From assembly GCF_009729205.1 (NCBI RefSeq), contig NZ_VTHB01000001.1:186001-250000 (forward strand): DNA of 64,000 bases. The letters are read 5' to 3'. This document shows positions 27,925 to 40,354 of this stretch, piece by piece. A program made the translations under genes and the position numbers. The first letter of the stretch is position 1, and each line of letters opens with the position of its first letter. Source of the stretch: Mycobacteroides sp. CBMA 271. Its GTDB lineage: Bacteria; Actinomycetota; Actinomycetes; Mycobacteriales; Mycobacteriaceae. The notes below the pieces were generated by a model that saw nothing but the letters and a program-made list of their open reading frames with translations, had not been told where the DNA came from and made no database searches.

Positions 27925-29510
27925 GAAAGATCCACCAGTTCAAGAGTTGTCGCACCGACGGCGGCGCGGATTTCGTCGAGTGCGGCATCCGGGGCAGTGC
28001 GGTCCAGGCGCAGGATGATGGTGGCCGCCTCACCCGCGGCGTCTTGGCTCAGCTGTGCGGCCTGGATGTTGGCGCCGGCGGCGCCCAACACGGTGCCGAT
28101 CTTGCCGAGGGCGCCGGGCACGTCGGCGTAGTTGATGACGAGGTTCAGACCCTCGGCACGCAGGTCGAAGTTGCGCCCGTTGATCTGGACGATCTTCTGC
28201 ACCTGCTGCGGACCGGACAGGGTGCCGGCCACGTTGATCACCGAACCGTCGGCGTAGACGGCGCGCACGTCAACGACGCTGCGGTGGTTCGGGCTCTCGG
28301 TGGCGGTGGTGATGTCGGCGCTCACGCCGCGCTCGTCGGCGATCGAGGGCGCGTTGACGAAGGTCACCTGGTCTTCGATGACGGACGAGAACAGTCCGCG
28401 CAGCGCGGAAAGCTTCAGCACCGCAACATCATCGGAAGCCAGCTCACCGCGCACGTCGACCGACAGCGAGGTCGGCAGCTGCTCGGAGACGGCGCCGATC
28501 AGCACGCCAAGCTTGCGCACGACCTCGAGCCACGGCGCGACCTCTTCGCTGACGACTCCCCCGCCCACGTTCACGGCATCGGGCACGAATTCGCCTGCCA
28601 GGGCCAGCTGCACGCTGGCGGCGACATCGGTGCCGGCGCGATCCTGCGCCTCACTGGTGGACGCACCCAGGTGCGGGGTCACCACGACCTGGTCGAGCTC
28701 GAAGAGCGGGCTGTCGGTGCACGGCTCGGTGGAGAACACGTCGAGGCCGGCGCCGCGGACGTGTCCGCTGCGGATGGCGTCGGCCAGCGCGGCCTCGTCT
28801 ATCAGGCCACCACGCGCGGCGTTGACGATGACGACGCCCGGCTTGGTCTTGGCGAGCGCGTCCTTGCCGATGAGGCCCGCGGTCTCCGGGGTCTTGGGCA
28901 AGTGCACCGAGATGAAATCTGCCCGACCCAAAAGTTCGTCGAGGGTCAGCAGCTCGATGCCGAGCTGGGCGGCACGCGCCGCCGAGACGTAGGGGTCGTA
29001 GGCGACGATGTGCGTCCCGAACGCGGCGAGCCGCTGCGCGACGAGCTGGCCGATGCGGCCCAGACCCACCACGCCGACGGTCTTGCCGAACACCTCGACG
29101 CCGTTGAAGGACGAGCGCTTCCAGGTGTGCGCCTTGAGTGAGGCGTCGGCCGCAGGGATCTGCCGCGCCGTGGCCAGCAGCAGCGTGACGGCGTGCTCGG
29201 CGGCGCTGTGGATGTTGGAGGTGGGCGCGTTGACCACCAGCACGCCGCGGGCGGTCGCGGCCTTGACGTCGACGTTGTCGAGTCCGACGCCGGCACGCGC
29301 GACGATCTTGAGCTTGGTGCCGGCGGCCAGCACCTCGGCGTCAACGGTGGTCGCCGAGCGGACCAACAGCGCGTCGGCGTCGGGCACCGCCGCCAGCAGC
29401 GCGGGGCGGTCGGGGCCATCGACCCAGCGCACTTCCACACCGTCGCCAAGTGCTTCGACGGTCGACTGGGCAAGTTTGTCGGCAATCAACACGACTGGAC
29501 GTTCGCTCAC
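27921..29510 (-). CDS. serA: D-3-phosphoglycerate dehydrogenase
   Basis: A 529-residue type-I PGDH of the long mycobacterial form. It has a nucleotide-binding core with [13 protein letters not shown] and the catalytic H-containing TPHLGAST, an intervening ASB domain from about residue 320, and a C-terminal ACT domain ([13 protein letters not shown]) that senses serine. The start is GTG 29510 ([14 protein letters not shown]), which matches the 528-residue M. tuberculosis protein; the frame upstream is not conserved. Only 38 bp separate it from the stop of the upstream DUF222/HNH gene, so its promoter either lies inside that gene or is shared. Confidence 0.96.
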   Translation of the reverse strand: MSERPVVLIADKLAQSTVEALGDGVEVRWVDGPDRPALLAAVPDADALLVRSATTVDAEVLAAGTKLKIVARAGVGLDNVDVKAATARGVLVVNAPTSNIHSAAEHAVTLLLATARQIPAADASLKAHTWKRSSFNGVEVFGKTVGVVGLGRIGQLVAQRLAAFGTHIVAYDPYVSAARAAQLGIELLTLDELLGRADFISVHLPKTPETAGLIGKDALAKTKPGVVIVNAARGGLIDEAALADAIRSGHVRGAGLDVFSTEPCTDSPLFELDQVVVTPHLGASTSEAQDRAGTDVAASVQLALAGEFVPDAVNVGGGVVSEEVAPWLEVVRKLGVLIGAVSEQLPTSLSVDVRGELASDDVAVLKLSALRGLFSSVIEDQVTFVNAPSIADERGVSADITTATESPNHRSVVDVRAVYADGSVINVAGTLSGPQQVQKIVQINGRNFDLRAEGLNLVINYADVPGALGKIGTVLGAAGANIQAAQLSQDAAGEAATIILRLDRTAPDAALDEIRAAVGATTLELVDLS

Positions 29511-29548
29511 GTCGTCATAGCCTAGTGCGGACCGTGACGAGGCTTGCA

Positions 29549-30865
29549 TCACACCTGCTCTAACACCCGATCCGCACCACCTCGGTCAACGACTCCCATG
29601 TCGAGGCGTGGCGGGGGTATCCATTCAGTTGTGCCGTCGGCGTGTTTTCGGGTGGTCCAGCCCTGGCCTAGGAGGCGGTGGTGGGGGCCGCAGGCGAAGG
29701 TCAGGTTATCGATGTCGGTAAGACCGCCGTGGGCCCATTCATCCACGTGGTGCACTTCACACAGGTAGCCGGGCACCGTACATCCCGGATGGGTGCAGCC
29801 GCGGTCTTTGGCGTGCAACACGATCCGCTGATCAACCGACGCAATGCGTTTCGAACGTCCCAGGTATAGCGGTCGGCTGTCATCATCGAAGACCGACAGG
29901 TAGTGGTGGGCGTGAGCGGCCATGCGGACCAGATCACGCATCGGCAACCTCGTGCTGCCGGCAGTGATGGCGATCCCGGCGGCGTTCTCCAACTCCTGCA
30001 GGGTAGTGGTGACCACGACCGTGACCGGCAGGCCGTGATGGGAACCCAGCTCGCCGGAGGCGACGGTCGAGCGCAAGCACGCCTGTAGCGCATCGTGGTT
30101 GCGTTGGGCGTTGGTGCGGGTGTCGTGTTCGGCGGCCTCAGGTGACGGTTCGCCATCCACGAGCGGTGATTGATCGGCCGGGTTGCACATGCCGGGGGCG
30201 GCCAGTTTCGCGAACACCGCATCCAGGTAGGCGCGGGTTTCGGGGTCGAGTAGTCCTGAAATTGGGGACATGCCATCGAACCCTTGCTGCCCGATGCTCA
30301 CACCCCGGCGCCGGGCCCGATCCACATCGGAGAATTCGCCGTCGGGGTTGAGCAGGGCCATCATGCGTTCGGCACCGGCGCGCAGTTGTTCGGGTCGAAA
30401 CTGCGCTGCCATCACAGCCAGCTGTTGTTCGGCCGCTTCGCGTGTCGGGGCATCCACCACCATCGGGAGGCGGTCAAAGAACTGTCGGACAATCCGCACA
30501 TGTTCCTCGCCGGTATCGCCCCGCCCATGGGCCGCAGCCACATTCGGCAATACGGGCGCCAAGAATTCACCCGTCAACGCACGCCTAGGTGCCAGCTGCT
30601 GGGCATCGGCGATCCGGCGCCCGGCCGCACCCTTACTGATATGCAACCGCCGCGACATCACATCCGGGAATGACGTGCCGCCCAACTCCACAGGAGAGGC
30701 GTGGACCGTCACCTTGGAGATCAAACCCAAACCCCGAGAAGACAACCGACACCGCACCACCTCCAACCGCGCCAAGACCGTCAACGCTTCGGCAGCGGTG
30801 AGTTCCTCGATCGACCCAGCGCAGAAAGCGTCAACCGCCGCCTCTAACACCCCAATCGAACTCAT
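29549..30865 (-). CDS. 13E12-type DUF222 / HNH endonuclease-domain protein
   Basis: A 438-residue member of the mycobacterial 13E12 repeat family: DUF222 over roughly the first 300 residues and a C-terminal HNH nuclease-like domain (CTHPGC, then EVHHVDEWAHGGLTDIDNL and CGPHH) with both metal-binding cysteine and histidine pairs intact. These genes are multicopy in actinobacteria and associated with mobile or variable regions; their role is unsettled. It stands at the left edge of the non-backbone block between serA and ilvC. The reading frame is complete, with no frameshift. Confidence 0.88.
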   Translation of the reverse strand: MSSIGVLEAAVDAFCAGSIEELTAAEALTVLARLEVVRCRLSSRGLGLISKVTVHASPVELGGTSFPDVMSRRLHISKGAAGRRIADAQQLAPRRALTGEFLAPVLPNVAAAHGRGDTGEEHVRIVRQFFDRLPMVVDAPTREAAEQQLAVMAAQFRPEQLRAGAERMMALLNPDGEFSDVDRARRRGVSIGQQGFDGMSPISGLLDPETRAYLDAVFAKLAAPGMCNPADQSPLVDGEPSPEAAEHDTRTNAQRNHDALQACLRSTVASGELGSHHGLPVTVVVTTTLQELENAAGIAITAGSTRLPMRDLVRMAAHAHHYLSVFDDDSRPLYLGRSKRIASVDQRIVLHAKDRGCTHPGCTVPGYLCEVHHVDEWAHGGLTDIDNLTFACGPHHRLLGQGWTTRKHADGTTEWIPPPRLDMGVVDRGGADRVLEQV

Positions 30866-31012
30866 ATGCGAATCGTAAAGACACCCACCGACAACTAGCC
30901 GCTGATTGTTACCAATGAAGTTATTGAGGCAGAAGTGATTTCATGTCCGTGGGACCAACAGCTTCCCCCGCGCCTCCCGGAGTCGGGACGGTACTGACCG
31001 CACCGCAGTGAG

Positions 31013-31032
31013 CCGTCGTCGACCGACGACGG
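31013..31032 (-). terminator. Hairpin terminator downstream of the MHS transporter
   Basis: CCGTCGTC-GACC-GACGACGG is a perfect 8-bp stem with a 4-base loop, 6 bp past the transporter stop. No T tract follows. The rest of 30866-31012 shows nothing I can name. Confidence 0.6.
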
Positions 31033-31038
31033 GAGTTG

Positions 31039-32397
31039 TCACACGGCAGCCAAATCCACTCCCCGCGTCTCCCGCGCAACGAGCAGCGCCACAAAAGTCA
31101 GCACACCGGCGACCGACAGGTACACGCCCACCCAGCCGACGCCGTAGTCATGCACCAGCCACGTCGCGATGAACGGCGCGACGGCGGCGCCGATGATGGA
31201 GGCGAAGTTGTAGGCGATCCCCGATCCCGTGTAGCGCACGTTCGTCGGGAAAAGCTCGGGCAGCAGCGCACTCATCGGCCCAAAGGACAAGCCCATCAAC
31301 GCCATTCCAAGACTCAGGAAGACCAGCATGGTGGGCTTGTCTACCGTCGCCGGGTCGAGGAACCAGCCGAACGACAGCCCGAACGCGATGATTGCGGCGG
31401 TGAACGTCAGCAGCACGGGCCTGCGACCGTACCGGTCGGCCAGGCACCCGGATATCGGCACACATGCGGCGAACAGGAGCACCGAAACCAGCTGCATCTG
31501 CAGGAAATCGACGTAACTGATCGAAAGCTTGATCCCGGATTTGTCGAGCACCTTCCCCGTTCCATATGACGCGGCCCACGTGGTGACCACGTAGAAGATT
31601 GTGTACGTGGCCAGCATGACGAAGGTGCCGATCACCAGCTGGCGCCGCGAATTCCTGACCACCTCGGCCAGCGGCGCACGCACCTTCTTGCCCTCGGCGA
31701 CGGCCTGGGTGAAGACGGGTGTCTCGGTGAGCTTGAGGCGCACATACAAACCCACGATCACGATGACCGCACTGGCCAGAAACGGAACCCGCCAGCCCCA
31801 GGACAAGAATGTGGGATTGGTCGCGGCTGTCTTGGCGTCGAATTTCAGCAGCAGCATCAGCAGCAGGAACGTCGCGTTGGCGAAGAAGAAGCCGATCGGT
31901 GCGCCGAGCTGCGGCCACATCGCCGCCCAGCCGCGCTTACCCTCCTCCGCGGTTTCGGTGGCCAGCAGCGCCGCCCCGGACCATTCGCCGCCCAAACCGA
32001 GCCCCTGGCAGAAGCGCATCAACGCGAGCAGTGCCGGAGCCCAGTAGCCAACAGTGTCGAAGGTGGGCAGCAGTCCGATGGCGAACGTTGCGATGCCCAT
32101 CGTCATCAGCGACCCGACCAGGGTGGCCTTGCGACCGATCCGGTCACCGAAATGCCCGAACAGCATCGATCCGACCGGGCGCGCAACGAAGGCCAACCCG
32201 AAGGTCGCGAACGAGGACAGCAGCGCCGCGGTGTCATCTCCTTTGGGAAAGAACAACGTTGGGAACACCAACACGGCCGCGGTGGCATAGATGTAGAAAT
32301 CGAAGAACTCGATGCTGGTGCCCACCATGGACGCAATGACGATCCGGCTCCGCGGAACGTTCACGGCGGCGGGTGAGGTCTCCGGTGCTACGGCCAC
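31039..32397 (-). CDS. MFS transporter, metabolite:H+ symporter (MHS) type
   Basis: A 452-residue, 12-segment transporter of the sugar/metabolite porter branch (ProP/ShiA/KgtP-like). The family motif GHFGDRIGRKATL lies between helices 2 and 3, RFCQGLGLGGEWSGA is in helix 4, and the repeat LADRYGRRPVLL follows helix 8. Such proteins import dicarboxylates, shikimate, betaine or similar acids with protons. The GTG at 32397 is chosen because the conserved part starts about 15 residues later and it avoids the 3' end of the NRPS gene; longer frames overlap the NRPS. It lies 62 bp after the NRPS stop in the same direction and may be co-transcribed. An export role for the peptide is unproven. Confidence 0.85.
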   Translation of the reverse strand: MAVAPETSPAAVNVPRSRIVIASMVGTSIEFFDFYIYATAAVLVFPTLFFPKGDDTAALLSSFATFGLAFVARPVGSMLFGHFGDRIGRKATLVGSLMTMGIATFAIGLLPTFDTVGYWAPALLALMRFCQGLGLGGEWSGAALLATETAEEGKRGWAAMWPQLGAPIGFFFANATFLLLMLLLKFDAKTAATNPTFLSWGWRVPFLASAVIVIVGLYVRLKLTETPVFTQAVAEGKKVRAPLAEVVRNSRRQLVIGTFVMLATYTIFYVVTTWAASYGTGKVLDKSGIKLSISYVDFLQMQLVSVLLFAACVPISGCLADRYGRRPVLLTFTAAIIAFGLSFGWFLDPATVDKPTMLVFLSLGMALMGLSFGPMSALLPELFPTNVRYTGSGIAYNFASIIGAAVAPFIATWLVHDYGVGWVGVYLSVAGVLTFVALLVARETRGVDLAAV

Positions 32398-32459
32398 CCG
32401 GCGGACACTAGCGCAGCGGTTCGGTCCGTGCCGAGACCGTCGCGATTTCGTCCACGCGG

Positions 32460-35400
32460 CTACAACAATCCGAGTAACTGCAGATCGGCGACGTACTTGA
32501 CGATGACCGGCGCCGAAACGTGCGGGATATCTTGGCATGTACCGATTTTCGCCCGCCTCACGGCAGCCTGAAAACGGTCGGCCGGAGCATAGGACCCGTG
32601 TGTCGGCTCGGAGGCCCGCAGATGTCCGTGCTGCTTCAACATCATCAGCATCTGCAGTACAGAGCTCTGACGCTGCCGATCCGGCAACGCGTGCAGACCG
32701 GCTTCGAACTGCACCAACCAGTTTCCGAAGTCGCCGACGCGCTCGATCGGATGACCGGCCTCGATCAACCAGTCGATGTACTGGTCGATCCCGATGCCGT
32801 CGTCATGCGGGTTCATCACGTGATAGGTCTGGAACCCGTCGACCGCTTGAGCCCCCAAGGTGGCGATCGCCTCGGCGACGAATTCCACTGGCAGACCGTC
32901 GAAATGCGCGCGCTGCCGATTGCCGTGAGCGTCGAGCTGGTAGAACGATTCGGGCGCGACACCGGTCGCCATGATGCTCAGCACCATCCGGCTGACCGTG
33001 TCGGCCACATTCAGTTGGCCCGCGTAGCGGGTGTCGGCCATGACCATGCTGGAGCGGAACACGGCGACAGGCAGTCCGCACATGTCATGTGCCTCCCGCA
33101 GGAGCACCTCACCGGCCCACTTACTGTTGGCGTAGCCGTTCGCGTAGCTGCCGTCGACGGCGCGGGTGGGACTGATATCTCGAATGTCGGCGGCCTCGGT
33201 GAATCTCGACGGGTCAATCTGGCGGCCAACATCCGATGTTGACACGAATGTGTAAGGCTTGAGCTTCGTGGTGAGGGCGAATCGGATCAACTCGGCGGTG
33301 CCGACGACGTTCGGCGCGAAAAGCTCACCGTAGGGCAGGACGCTGTTGACGAAGGCCGCCGAGTCGACGATCAGGTCAACGGAGTCGGTCAGCCGCTGCC
33401 ACGTCTGCACGTCAAGCCCCAGATTGGGTTCGCCCTTATCGCCGGCGATAACTTCCAGCCGGTCTGCCGCCAATTTCTCGAAGTGCGCCACCAGCTCGGG
33501 ATCGCCGCTGTCGAATGCCATGTCGAGACGCCGCCGCGCATCTTCGTCGGAGGAGGCGCGCACCAAGCAGATCAGCGCACCGCCGACACGCTCCATCTCC
33601 TGCAACCAATGCAAGAGAAGGTGACGGCCGAGGAAGCCGGTGGCTCCGGTGAGCAGCACCCGGCGCGGATCGCCGCCCGCATGTGGCCGCGTGGGAGTAG
33701 CGACCAATGTTGCCGCGTCGATGAATTTGTCCAGCGTGAGATCGCTTGCGCGCACCTCCGTGACCCCTTGGCCGTGGACGGACGCAAAGCTCGGTCCGGT
33801 GGTTTCAGTGACAGCCACGGAGGCTCCACCGGTCAGATGCGCGCTCAGGCTTCTCACCGACGGCGCCTCGAACAACGTCCACACGGCAATGTCGGCGCCC
33901 AAAGCGGTGTTGATCGCCGCGATGACTCTCATGGCCGAGATCGAGTCCCCGCCGAGATCGAAAAAGGAGTCGTCGGTTCCGACCCGCTCAATACCGAGCA
34001 CGTGCGCGTAGACGTCCGCGATGGTCTGCTCGGCCGCGTTCTCTGGCGCCCGGTAACGAGCGGCGTCGTGATACACGGGTGCGGGCAGCGCGCGCTTATC
34101 GAGCTTGCCGTTGACCGTCAGCGGCATTGCCTCGACCGCGATCACCGCGACAGGGACCATGTACGACGGAAGTCGCTCCGCCAGTGCGGCTCTCAGCATG
34201 GCCGGATCGGCGCCGCCCGTGAAGTACCCAACGAGACGCTTGTCACCGGGTCGGTCCTCCCGGGCGATCACCGCCGCTTGACCCACGCCGTCCAGCTCAG
34301 CGAGCGCCGCCTGAATCTCACCGAGCTCGATGCGATATCCGCGGATCTTTACCTGCTCGTCGGTGCGGCCCAAGTACTGCAGCTGACCGTCTTCTCGGTA
34401 CCGCACCAGGTCTCCGGTGCGGTACATCCGAGCTCCACCAGCACCGAACGGGCATGCCACAAAACGTGATCCGGTCAATCCGGACCGATGGACATAGCCG
34501 ACCCCGAGTCCCCGCCCGGCTAGATACAGCTCGCCGACGATGCCCGGCGGCACCGGGCGCAACCAGCCATCGAGTACGAATATCGCGCCGCCGTGGACCG
34601 AAGCACCGATGGGCACCATGCCGGTTTCGGGCACCAACGGCGCGCTGATCGCGGCGTAGATTGTCGCCTCAGTCGGGCCGTAGGCGTTGAGCATCAGCCG
34701 ATCACGCGCCCACCGGTCCACTATGTCGGTGGGGCACGCCTCCCCTGCCACCACCAACACCACATTGTCCAAGCCTTCCGGGTCCAACATGGCTACCGCA
34801 GAAGGGGTTTGATGCACGATGCTGACCTTCTCAGCGACTAGCAGGTTGTGCAGATCCTCCGGCGAGCCCGCCACCGAATCCGGCACGATCACCAGCCGGC
34901 CACCATGGAGCAGTGCACCCCAGATTTCCCACACCGACACGTCAAAGACCAGCGAGTGCCACTGCGACCACACCTGCCCTTCCTCAGAAGGCAGGGTGCT
35001 CGCGATCAATTGGGTGACGTTGCCGTGTGTAATGGCCACGCCCTTAGGGACGCCCGTGGTACCGGAGGTATAGATCATGTACGCGATATCGTCCGGCTCC
35101 GGTGCCTGCGACGAATAAGTGTCCCGGTCATCGACTCGAGGATCGTCGATTTCGATAACGGGCACATTCGATCCGACCAAGCGAACGCGAAGCTCGGCCG
35201 TCGTGACGGCGACGATGGGTGCGGCATCGGCAAGCATGAATTCGAGCCGGGCCATCGGCACCGCCGGGTCGATCGGCAGGTAGGCCGCGCCCGTCTTGAG
35301 CACTGCCAGGATCGCGACGATCGCGTGATCGGAACGTGGAATCAACAGCGCCACAGACTCTCCCGGTCCGGCACCGTACGAGGCCAACCGGTTCGCCAAT

Positions 35401-38400
35401 CGATTGGCCGCATTGTCGAGCTCACGGTAGGTCATCGACCGACCGTCGAAGGTGAGCGCCGCCGCCTCCGGCGCACGGTCGACCTGGCGGGCGAACATCC
35501 CCGGAATCGAACCCGCCGCAGACGGGGACCGGGCCAACACCTCCCGATTGCCCCAGTTGTCGAGTCGAGCACGCTCATCGTCGTCAAGCACATCAATCGA
35601 CGGGACCCGCCGCGCGGGGTTGGCGGTCATGGCAACCAGGATCCGCCGGAATCGCCGCACCAAAGCTCCGATGCTGGCCACATCGAAGGATGCAGTGTCG
35701 AATTCGACGCGCAAGCCCAGCTCGTTGCCCGGTAGTGCCATCACCGACAGCGGGTAGTGGTTGTACTCGCGGCTGGTGAAATCTGTAATAGCCAAGCCCT
35801 CCACACCCACGAAGGCACTGGCGTCCACCGGATAGTTTTCGTACAGAAACAGGGTGTCGAACAAGCGCTCATGGCCAGCGAGACGATGAATCTCGTTGAG
35901 CGCCAAATGTTCGTGCTCAAGGGTGTCGTTGTGGCGGCTCTGCATCTGCCCCAGTAGTTCGGCTACCTTGGTGGTCGCCGTGGCGCGCGCCCGCACCGGG
36001 ACGGTGTTGATCAACAGGCCGACCATCGAGTCGGACCCGGCCAACTCTGCCGGGCGACCCGACACCGCCGTGCCGAAGGTGACGTCGTCCTGACCGGTCA
36101 GCACCATAAGCAGCTGCGCCCACGCAGCCTGCAAGACCGTACTGACTGTGGTGTGCTGCAACCGCGCCAGATCGCCTACGGAGCGGGTGATCTCGGCCGG
36201 CAGGAGATACGACTCGACACCGCGCGGTCCCGGGGCGGCAAGCGGAGCGACGAGGGTGGGAGTGTCGAAACCCGTTAGCGCCCTGCTCCATGCGGCGCGT
36301 GCGGCATCACGATCCCGGTCAGCCAACCAGCTGACGAAGCTGCGGTACGACGGCGGGGCTGAAAGGCGCTGTCCGAAGTAACTTGCGAAGATCTCCTGCA
36401 ACAGAATCGGCAGCGACCACCCGTCGATCACGGCGTGATGAAACGTCAGAACAAACCGGTGCTTGCTTCCCTCCGCACGGATCAACGCCGCCCGAAAGGT
36501 CGGCTTGTCTACCAGGTCGCACACCGCAATACGCTCGCCAGCACACAGCCGATCTATCTCCCCCTCGGAGTCGAGTTCGGCATACTGCCAACAAATCTCG
36601 GGGTTCGTCGGAATGACCTGCACCGGCTCACCGAAGTGCGTACAGAAATGAGCCACCAGGTTCGGATGCCGTTTCACCACGGTATGCACCGCATCACGCA
36701 GGCGGTGCGGATCGATGGCGCCGACGAGGGTGATGTCCAGTTGCACCGCATACACATCACCGAGCGCGGCGACAGTCGAGTGGAACAGCAGGCCCTGCTG
36801 CACCGGAGTAAGCGGCAGCACGTCGGCGATGCGGTGTCGGTGCGCCAATTCGTCGATCTGGTCTTGAGTCAGTCGGGCCGGAACGATGTCGGACGGAGTC
36901 AGCCCGCCGCCGCCGTCACGGACATGAGCGCAAATCCCCGTGAGGGCCTCAAACCACAGTCGGCTCAACCGCTGGACCGCGGGCGCGTCAATCGCCGAAG
37001 GCGCCCACGTCCACCCCGCCTGCAGACGTGGGCCGGTCGCTGCGCTCGTTTCCAGGATGCCGGCGTTGACTTCCACGGTGTGCATCACGGGCATCGCAAC
37101 CGCCGAAGATGCGTCGGCCGACGACAAATTCTCCTGACTGATCTGCCACAGTTCGTCGGAAATGTCGGTCGCCCCGGCACCGAGGCGCCCAAGATAGTTG
37201 AACCCGATGGCTGGGTCCGGAGCCGTCAGGTCAATATCCGGATTCAGATAGCGCAGCATGCCATAGGTCAAGGGATCCGGGAGTGCGCGAAGTTGTTCCT
37301 TGGCGGCCTTCACGACGGCGCCCAGGGCAGAGCCGCCGTCGATCACCTGTGTCCACGGCAGCTCTCCCACGGACAGTGCCACCGGGTACTTGGCGGTGAA
37401 CCATCCCACCGTGCGTGATAGATCAACGTCGGCGAACAGTTCTTCGGCACGGCCGTGACCTTCGACGTCGATGCCGATGGGTGCTGTGCTGGCACCGTGC
37501 GCGGCGGATAGGAATTCATTCCATGCCAATCCGTAGGCGATCAGCAGAATGTCTTGCACCCCAGCATGAAACGCCGCCGGTACCTCACCAAGCAGCAGCG
37601 CGGTGGTCTCGGCATCCAACGATACCGACAGGGAGCCGGCGGTGGCATAGGTGTCCAGGCCGGGTTGCACCGCCGATACCGCCGCCCGAACCGCGGATAC
37701 CCCTCGCCAGACATCGGCCAACTGCATCACATCCGCGGTTCGTGCGTGCTCTTGTAACAGCGATGCCCACCGAGTGAACGATGTCCCACCGGCCGGCAGA
37801 ACCGCCTCCTGACCGTTGCGATGCTGCGCCCAGGCAATATTCAAGTCTTCCAACAGTATTCGCCATGACACCCCATCCACGGCAAGGTGGTGGATCATCA
37901 GCGCCAACTCGCCCGAGCCGGGCGCCCACAAGGCGCTGAGCATCGTTCCGGCCGCCGGATCCAACCGCGAACGCGCCGCCACCAACGCCTCATCGGACAA
38001 CGCCTCGACGGTGCGAAGACACGCTTGAGCATCGACAGAACCCTTGTCGGGCACCTCCAGTAGCCACCCGCGGTCACTGTTCTTGGCACGCAATCGCAGG
38101 GTTGCGTGCCGATCCAGCAGCGCCTGCAACAGAGCGGCTACGTCGGCCTCGGCGGTACCGGCGGGCGCCCGCAGCACCACCGTCTGATTGAACTGCGCCA
38201 CTGCCCCAACGGGATCCCGCACGCCACGCAGCCAGCACATGATCGGGGTGGCCGAGACCGGCCCGATTCCCTCATCGACATCCGTGGACTCGCTGTCGGC
38301 TCGCGTCAGCACGTGGGCCAGCCGGGCCACGGTCTGCTCGACAAAGATGTCGCGCGGCCGGCACAAGACACCAGCGGCCCGCGCACGAGCGGCTACCTGC

Positions 38401-40118
38401 ATCGACAAGATGCTGTCGCCACCCAGGTCGAAGAACGAGTCGTCGGTGCCGACCTGATCGATACCGAGCACCTGGGCGTAGATGTCGGCCAGAACCTTCT
38501 CCACCGGAGTGGACGGCGCCCGGTAATCCGCTCCACCGCTGTGGTATTCGGGTGCCGGCAAGGCGCGCTTGTCCAATTTGCCGTTCACCGTCAACGGCAG
38601 TGTCTTCAACACCACCACCGCCGCCGGAACCATGTACCCCGGAAGCCGCTTGGCCAGGGCAGTACGAACGCCAATCGGATCGGCAGTTCCGGTGATGTAG
38701 CCGACGAGGCGCTTGTCACCGGGGCGGTCCTCGCGGGCGATCACCACCGCCTGGTCCACCCCATCCAGCCGCACTAGCGCTGCCTGAATTTCGCCGAGCT
38801 CGATCCGATATCCGCGTATCTTGACCTGCTCATCAGCCCGGCCCAGATACTGCAGCTGCCCGTCCGCACCCCAACACACCAGATCCCCGGTCCGATACAT
38901 TCGATCGCCCGGCATACCGAACGGGCAGGCCACAAACCGCAACCCCGTCAACGCCGTTCGGCGCCAATAGCCGGACCCGACCCCTGCACCCGCCAGATAC
39001 AACTCGCCAACCACACCGTCCGACACCGGCCGCAACCATCCGTCAAGCACAAAGAAGGCCGCCCGTGCGACCGGCGAACCGATCGGCACCGGCTGGCCCG
39101 CCGCCCCTGCCTTCAGCGGCGCACTCTTGGACGCCCACATCGTCGTTTCGGTCGGCCCGTAGACGTTGACCATGACCCGCCCCGGGGCCCACCGGTCAAC
39201 CAGCTCGGGCGGGCACGGCTCGGCACCGATCACCAACGCCGTCGACTCCAGCGCGTCCGGTGAGAGCATCCCGACTGCCGAGGGGGTTTGGGTCAACACC
39301 GTGACGCCCTCGCTGACCAGGAGTGCGTGGAAGTCCTCCGGCGAACGCGCCACCGCGTCCGGCACCACGACCAGCCGGCCACCGTGCAGTAGTGCTCCCC
39401 AGATCTCCCACACCGAGAAATCGAACGCGTAGGAATGGAACTGCGTCCACACCTGGTCCGGCGCCAGTTCCACGCCGATGTCCAACTCGTCGAATAACTG
39501 GACAACGTTGTGCTGCGTCACGGCAACACCCTTGGGAACACCGGTGGTGCCCGAGGTGTAGATGAGGTGGGCGAGGTCTCCGGGGGCCGGCACCGGTGGC
39601 GCCGTGCAGGGTTGGCCGCGGATGGCGGGATCGTCGACATGAACCACTGGCACCCTGAATCCGTCCAACTTGTGCGCAAGCGAAGCAGTGGTGATCGCGG
39701 CAACTGGGGCAGCATCGGTGAGCATGAAGTCGATCCGGGCCGATGGGAGGGCCGGGTCGATCGGCAGGTATGCCGCCCCCGATTTAAGCACCGCCAGAAG
39801 TGCCACGATGGCCTCGGACGACCGCGAAAAGAGCAGCGCCACAAACTGTCCCGGCCCCACGCCCTTTCCGGCAAGGAAGTGTGCCAGCCGATTAGCAGCC
39901 TCGTCGAGCTCGCGGTACGACATGGACCGGCCCTCGAAGGTCAGCGCTACCGCGTCCGGAGCACGCTCCACCTGCCGGACAAACACCGCCGGAATCGACA
40001 GCGCCGTCTCCGATCGCACTCGCAGCACCGCCTGGTTGCCCCATGCAGCAAGCTGGGCGTGCTCATCGTCGTCGAGCAGATCTAGGGACAACAACGTTCG
40101 GCCAGGATCGACGCTCAT
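32460..40118 (-). CDS. Nonribosomal peptide synthetase, A-T-E-C-A-T-R, reductive release
   Basis: A 2552-residue two-module assembly line. Domains in order: adenylation 1 (about 40-520; [18 protein letters not shown]), carrier 1 (Ser569 in GGDS), epimerisation (about 620-1060; HHLAVDG 743-749 followed by VSW), condensation of the DCL kind (about 1098-1500; HHAVIDG 1227-1233), adenylation 2 (about 1545-2010), carrier 2 (Ser2059), and a terminal thioester reductase (about 2150-2552; GATGFLG 2158-2164, catalytic Tyr2329 and Lys2333). The N-terminus begins in the linker normally following a C domain, so module 1 is a starter. Hand-read specificity residues are D-F-W-T-V-G-V-M-W-K (A1) and D-V-W-H-V-A-A-I-Y-K (A2); neither matches a code I know. 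Predicted product: a D-X-L-Y dipeptide aldehyde or alcohol. No MbtH, thioesterase or tailoring gene overlaps it. It is divergent from a regulator at 40355. Confidence 0.93.
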   Translation of the reverse strand: MSVDPGRTLLSLDLLDDDEHAQLAAWGNQAVLRVRSETALSIPAVFVRQVERAPDAVALTFEGRSMSYRELDEAANRLAHFLAGKGVGPGQFVALLFSRSSEAIVALLAVLKSGAAYLPIDPALPSARIDFMLTDAAPVAAITTASLAHKLDGFRVPVVHVDDPAIRGQPCTAPPVPAPGDLAHLIYTSGTTGVPKGVAVTQHNVVQLFDELDIGVELAPDQVWTQFHSYAFDFSVWEIWGALLHGGRLVVVPDAVARSPEDFHALLVSEGVTVLTQTPSAVGMLSPDALESTALVIGAEPCPPELVDRWAPGRVMVNVYGPTETTMWASKSAPLKAGAAGQPVPIGSPVARAAFFVLDGWLRPVSDGVVGELYLAGAGVGSGYWRRTALTGLRFVACPFGMPGDRMYRTGDLVCWGADGQLQYLGRADEQVKIRGYRIELGEIQAALVRLDGVDQAVVIAREDRPGDKRLVGYITGTADPIGVRTALAKRLPGYMVPAAVVVLKTLPLTVNGKLDKRALPAPEYHSGGADYRAPSTPVEKVLADIYAQVLGIDQVGTDDSFFDLGGDSILSMQVAARARAAGVLCRPRDIFVEQTVARLAHVLTRADSESTDVDEGIGPVSATPIMCWLRGVRDPVGAVAQFNQTVVLRAPAGTAEADVAALLQALLDRHATLRLRAKNSDRGWLLEVPDKGSVDAQACLRTVEALSDEALVAARSRLDPAAGTMLSALWAPGSGELALMIHHLAVDGVSWRILLEDLNIAWAQHRNGQEAVLPAGGTSFTRWASLLQEHARTADVMQLADVWRGVSAVRAAVSAVQPGLDTYATAGSLSVSLDAETTALLLGEVPAAFHAGVQDILLIAYGLAWNEFLSAAHGASTAPIGIDVEGHGRAEELFADVDLSRTVGWFTAKYPVALSVGELPWTQVIDGGSALGAVVKAAKEQLRALPDPLTYGMLRYLNPDIDLTAPDPAIGFNYLGRLGAGATDISDELWQISQENLSSADASSAVAMPVMHTVEVNAGILETSAATGPRLQAGWTWAPSAIDAPAVQRLSRLWFEALTGICAHVRDGGGGLTPSDIVPARLTQDQIDELAHRHRIADVLPLTPVQQGLLFHSTVAALGDVYAVQLDITLVGAIDPHRLRDAVHTVVKRHPNLVAHFCTHFGEPVQVIPTNPEICWQYAELDSEGEIDRLCAGERIAVCDLVDKPTFRAALIRAEGSKHRFVLTFHHAVIDGWSLPILLQEIFASYFGQRLSAPPSYRSFVSWLADRDRDAARAAWSRALTGFDTPTLVAPLAAPGPRGVESYLLPAEITRSVGDLARLQHTTVSTVLQAAWAQLLMVLTGQDDVTFGTAVSGRPAELAGSDSMVGLLINTVPVRARATATTKVAELLGQMQSRHNDTLEHEHLALNEIHRLAGHERLFDTLFLYENYPVDASAFVGVEGLAITDFTSREYNHYPLSVMALPGNELGLRVEFDTASFDVASIGALVRRFRRILVAMTANPARRVPSIDVLDDDERARLDNWGNREVLARSPSAAGSIPGMFARQVDRAPEAAALTFDGRSMTYRELDNAANRLANRLASYGAGPGESVALLIPRSDHAIVAILAVLKTGAAYLPIDPAVPMARLEFMLADAAPIVAVTTAELRVRLVGSNVPVIEIDDPRVDDRDTYSSQAPEPDDIAYMIYTSGTTGVPKGVAITHGNVTQLIASTLPSEEGQVWSQWHSLVFDVSVWEIWGALLHGGRLVIVPDSVAGSPEDLHNLLVAEKVSIVHQTPSAVAMLDPEGLDNVVLVVAGEACPTDIVDRWARDRLMLNAYGPTEATIYAAISAPLVPETGMVPIGASVHGGAIFVLDGWLRPVPPGIVGELYLAGRGLGVGYVHRSGLTGSRFVACPFGAGGARMYRTGDLVRYREDGQLQYLGRTDEQVKIRGYRIELGEIQAALAELDGVGQAAVIAREDRPGDKRLVGYFTGGADPAMLRAALAERLPSYMVPVAVIAVEAMPLTVNGKLDKRALPAPVYHDAARYRAPENAAEQTIADVYAHVLGIERVGTDDSFFDLGGDSISAMRVIAAINTALGADIAVWTLFEAPSVRSLSAHLTGGASVAVTETTGPSFASVHGQGVTEVRASDLTLDKFIDAATLVATPTRPHAGGDPRRVLLTGATGFLGRHLLLHWLQEMERVGGALICLVRASSDEDARRRLDMAFDSGDPELVAHFEKLAADRLEVIAGDKGEPNLGLDVQTWQRLTDSVDLIVDSAAFVNSVLPYGELFAPNVVGTAELIRFALTTKLKPYTFVSTSDVGRQIDPSRFTEAADIRDISPTRAVDGSYANGYANSKWAGEVLLREAHDMCGLPVAVFRSSMVMADTRYAGQLNVADTVSRMVLSIMATGVAPESFYQLDAHGNRQRAHFDGLPVEFVAEAIATLGAQAVDGFQTYHVMNPHDDGIGIDQYIDWLIEAGHPIERVGDFGNWLVQFEAGLHALPDRQRQSSVLQMLMMLKQHGHLRASEPTHGSYAPADRFQAAVRRAKIGTCQDIPHVSAPVIVKYVADLQLLGLL

Positions 40119-40354
40119 GATTGCCCCGATTCTCTGTCGCCCGCCTGTACCCGATTGCTCGATTGAACCGCCGCGTATGCGAGCGGTACAGCCTTTCGAC
40201 CGACACCGAAACGTTCACCGCATCGGACGAGCTTTCGACGGTTCTACGCACTGCGACGATTTCGTGGGTGTGCCGAAAGGTAAGGGCATATTGTGTTGAA
40301 ATGCTCGCCGAAGCACCTCCCAGCGGGTTGTAGGCCAGAGGGTTGTAGGGCACT
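40119..40354. promoter_or_regulatory. NRPS / regulator divergent region with direct repeats
   Basis: This 236-bp gap must hold both divergent promoters. GGGTTGTAGG occurs twice, at 40325-40334 and 40340-40349, just ahead of the regulator's GTG (40355), a 15-bp repeat period. I found no convincing -10/-35 pair for the NRPS and no small gene in the gap. Confidence 0.4.

Noticed and set aside
27918..29141. A 407-codon plus-strand frame opposite serA
   Set aside because: It is an antisense shadow of conserved serA codons.
29549..30865. Insertion sequence
   Set aside because: The gene has DUF222 and HNH domains but no transposase motifs, terminal inverted repeats or target duplications were seen. 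It is a 13E12-family gene.
32460..40118. Glycopeptidolipid synthetase (Mps1/Mps2) part
   Set aside because: GPL synthesis needs four modules with epimerisation in three and a neighbouring lipid and sugar cluster; this gene has two modules and no such neighbours.
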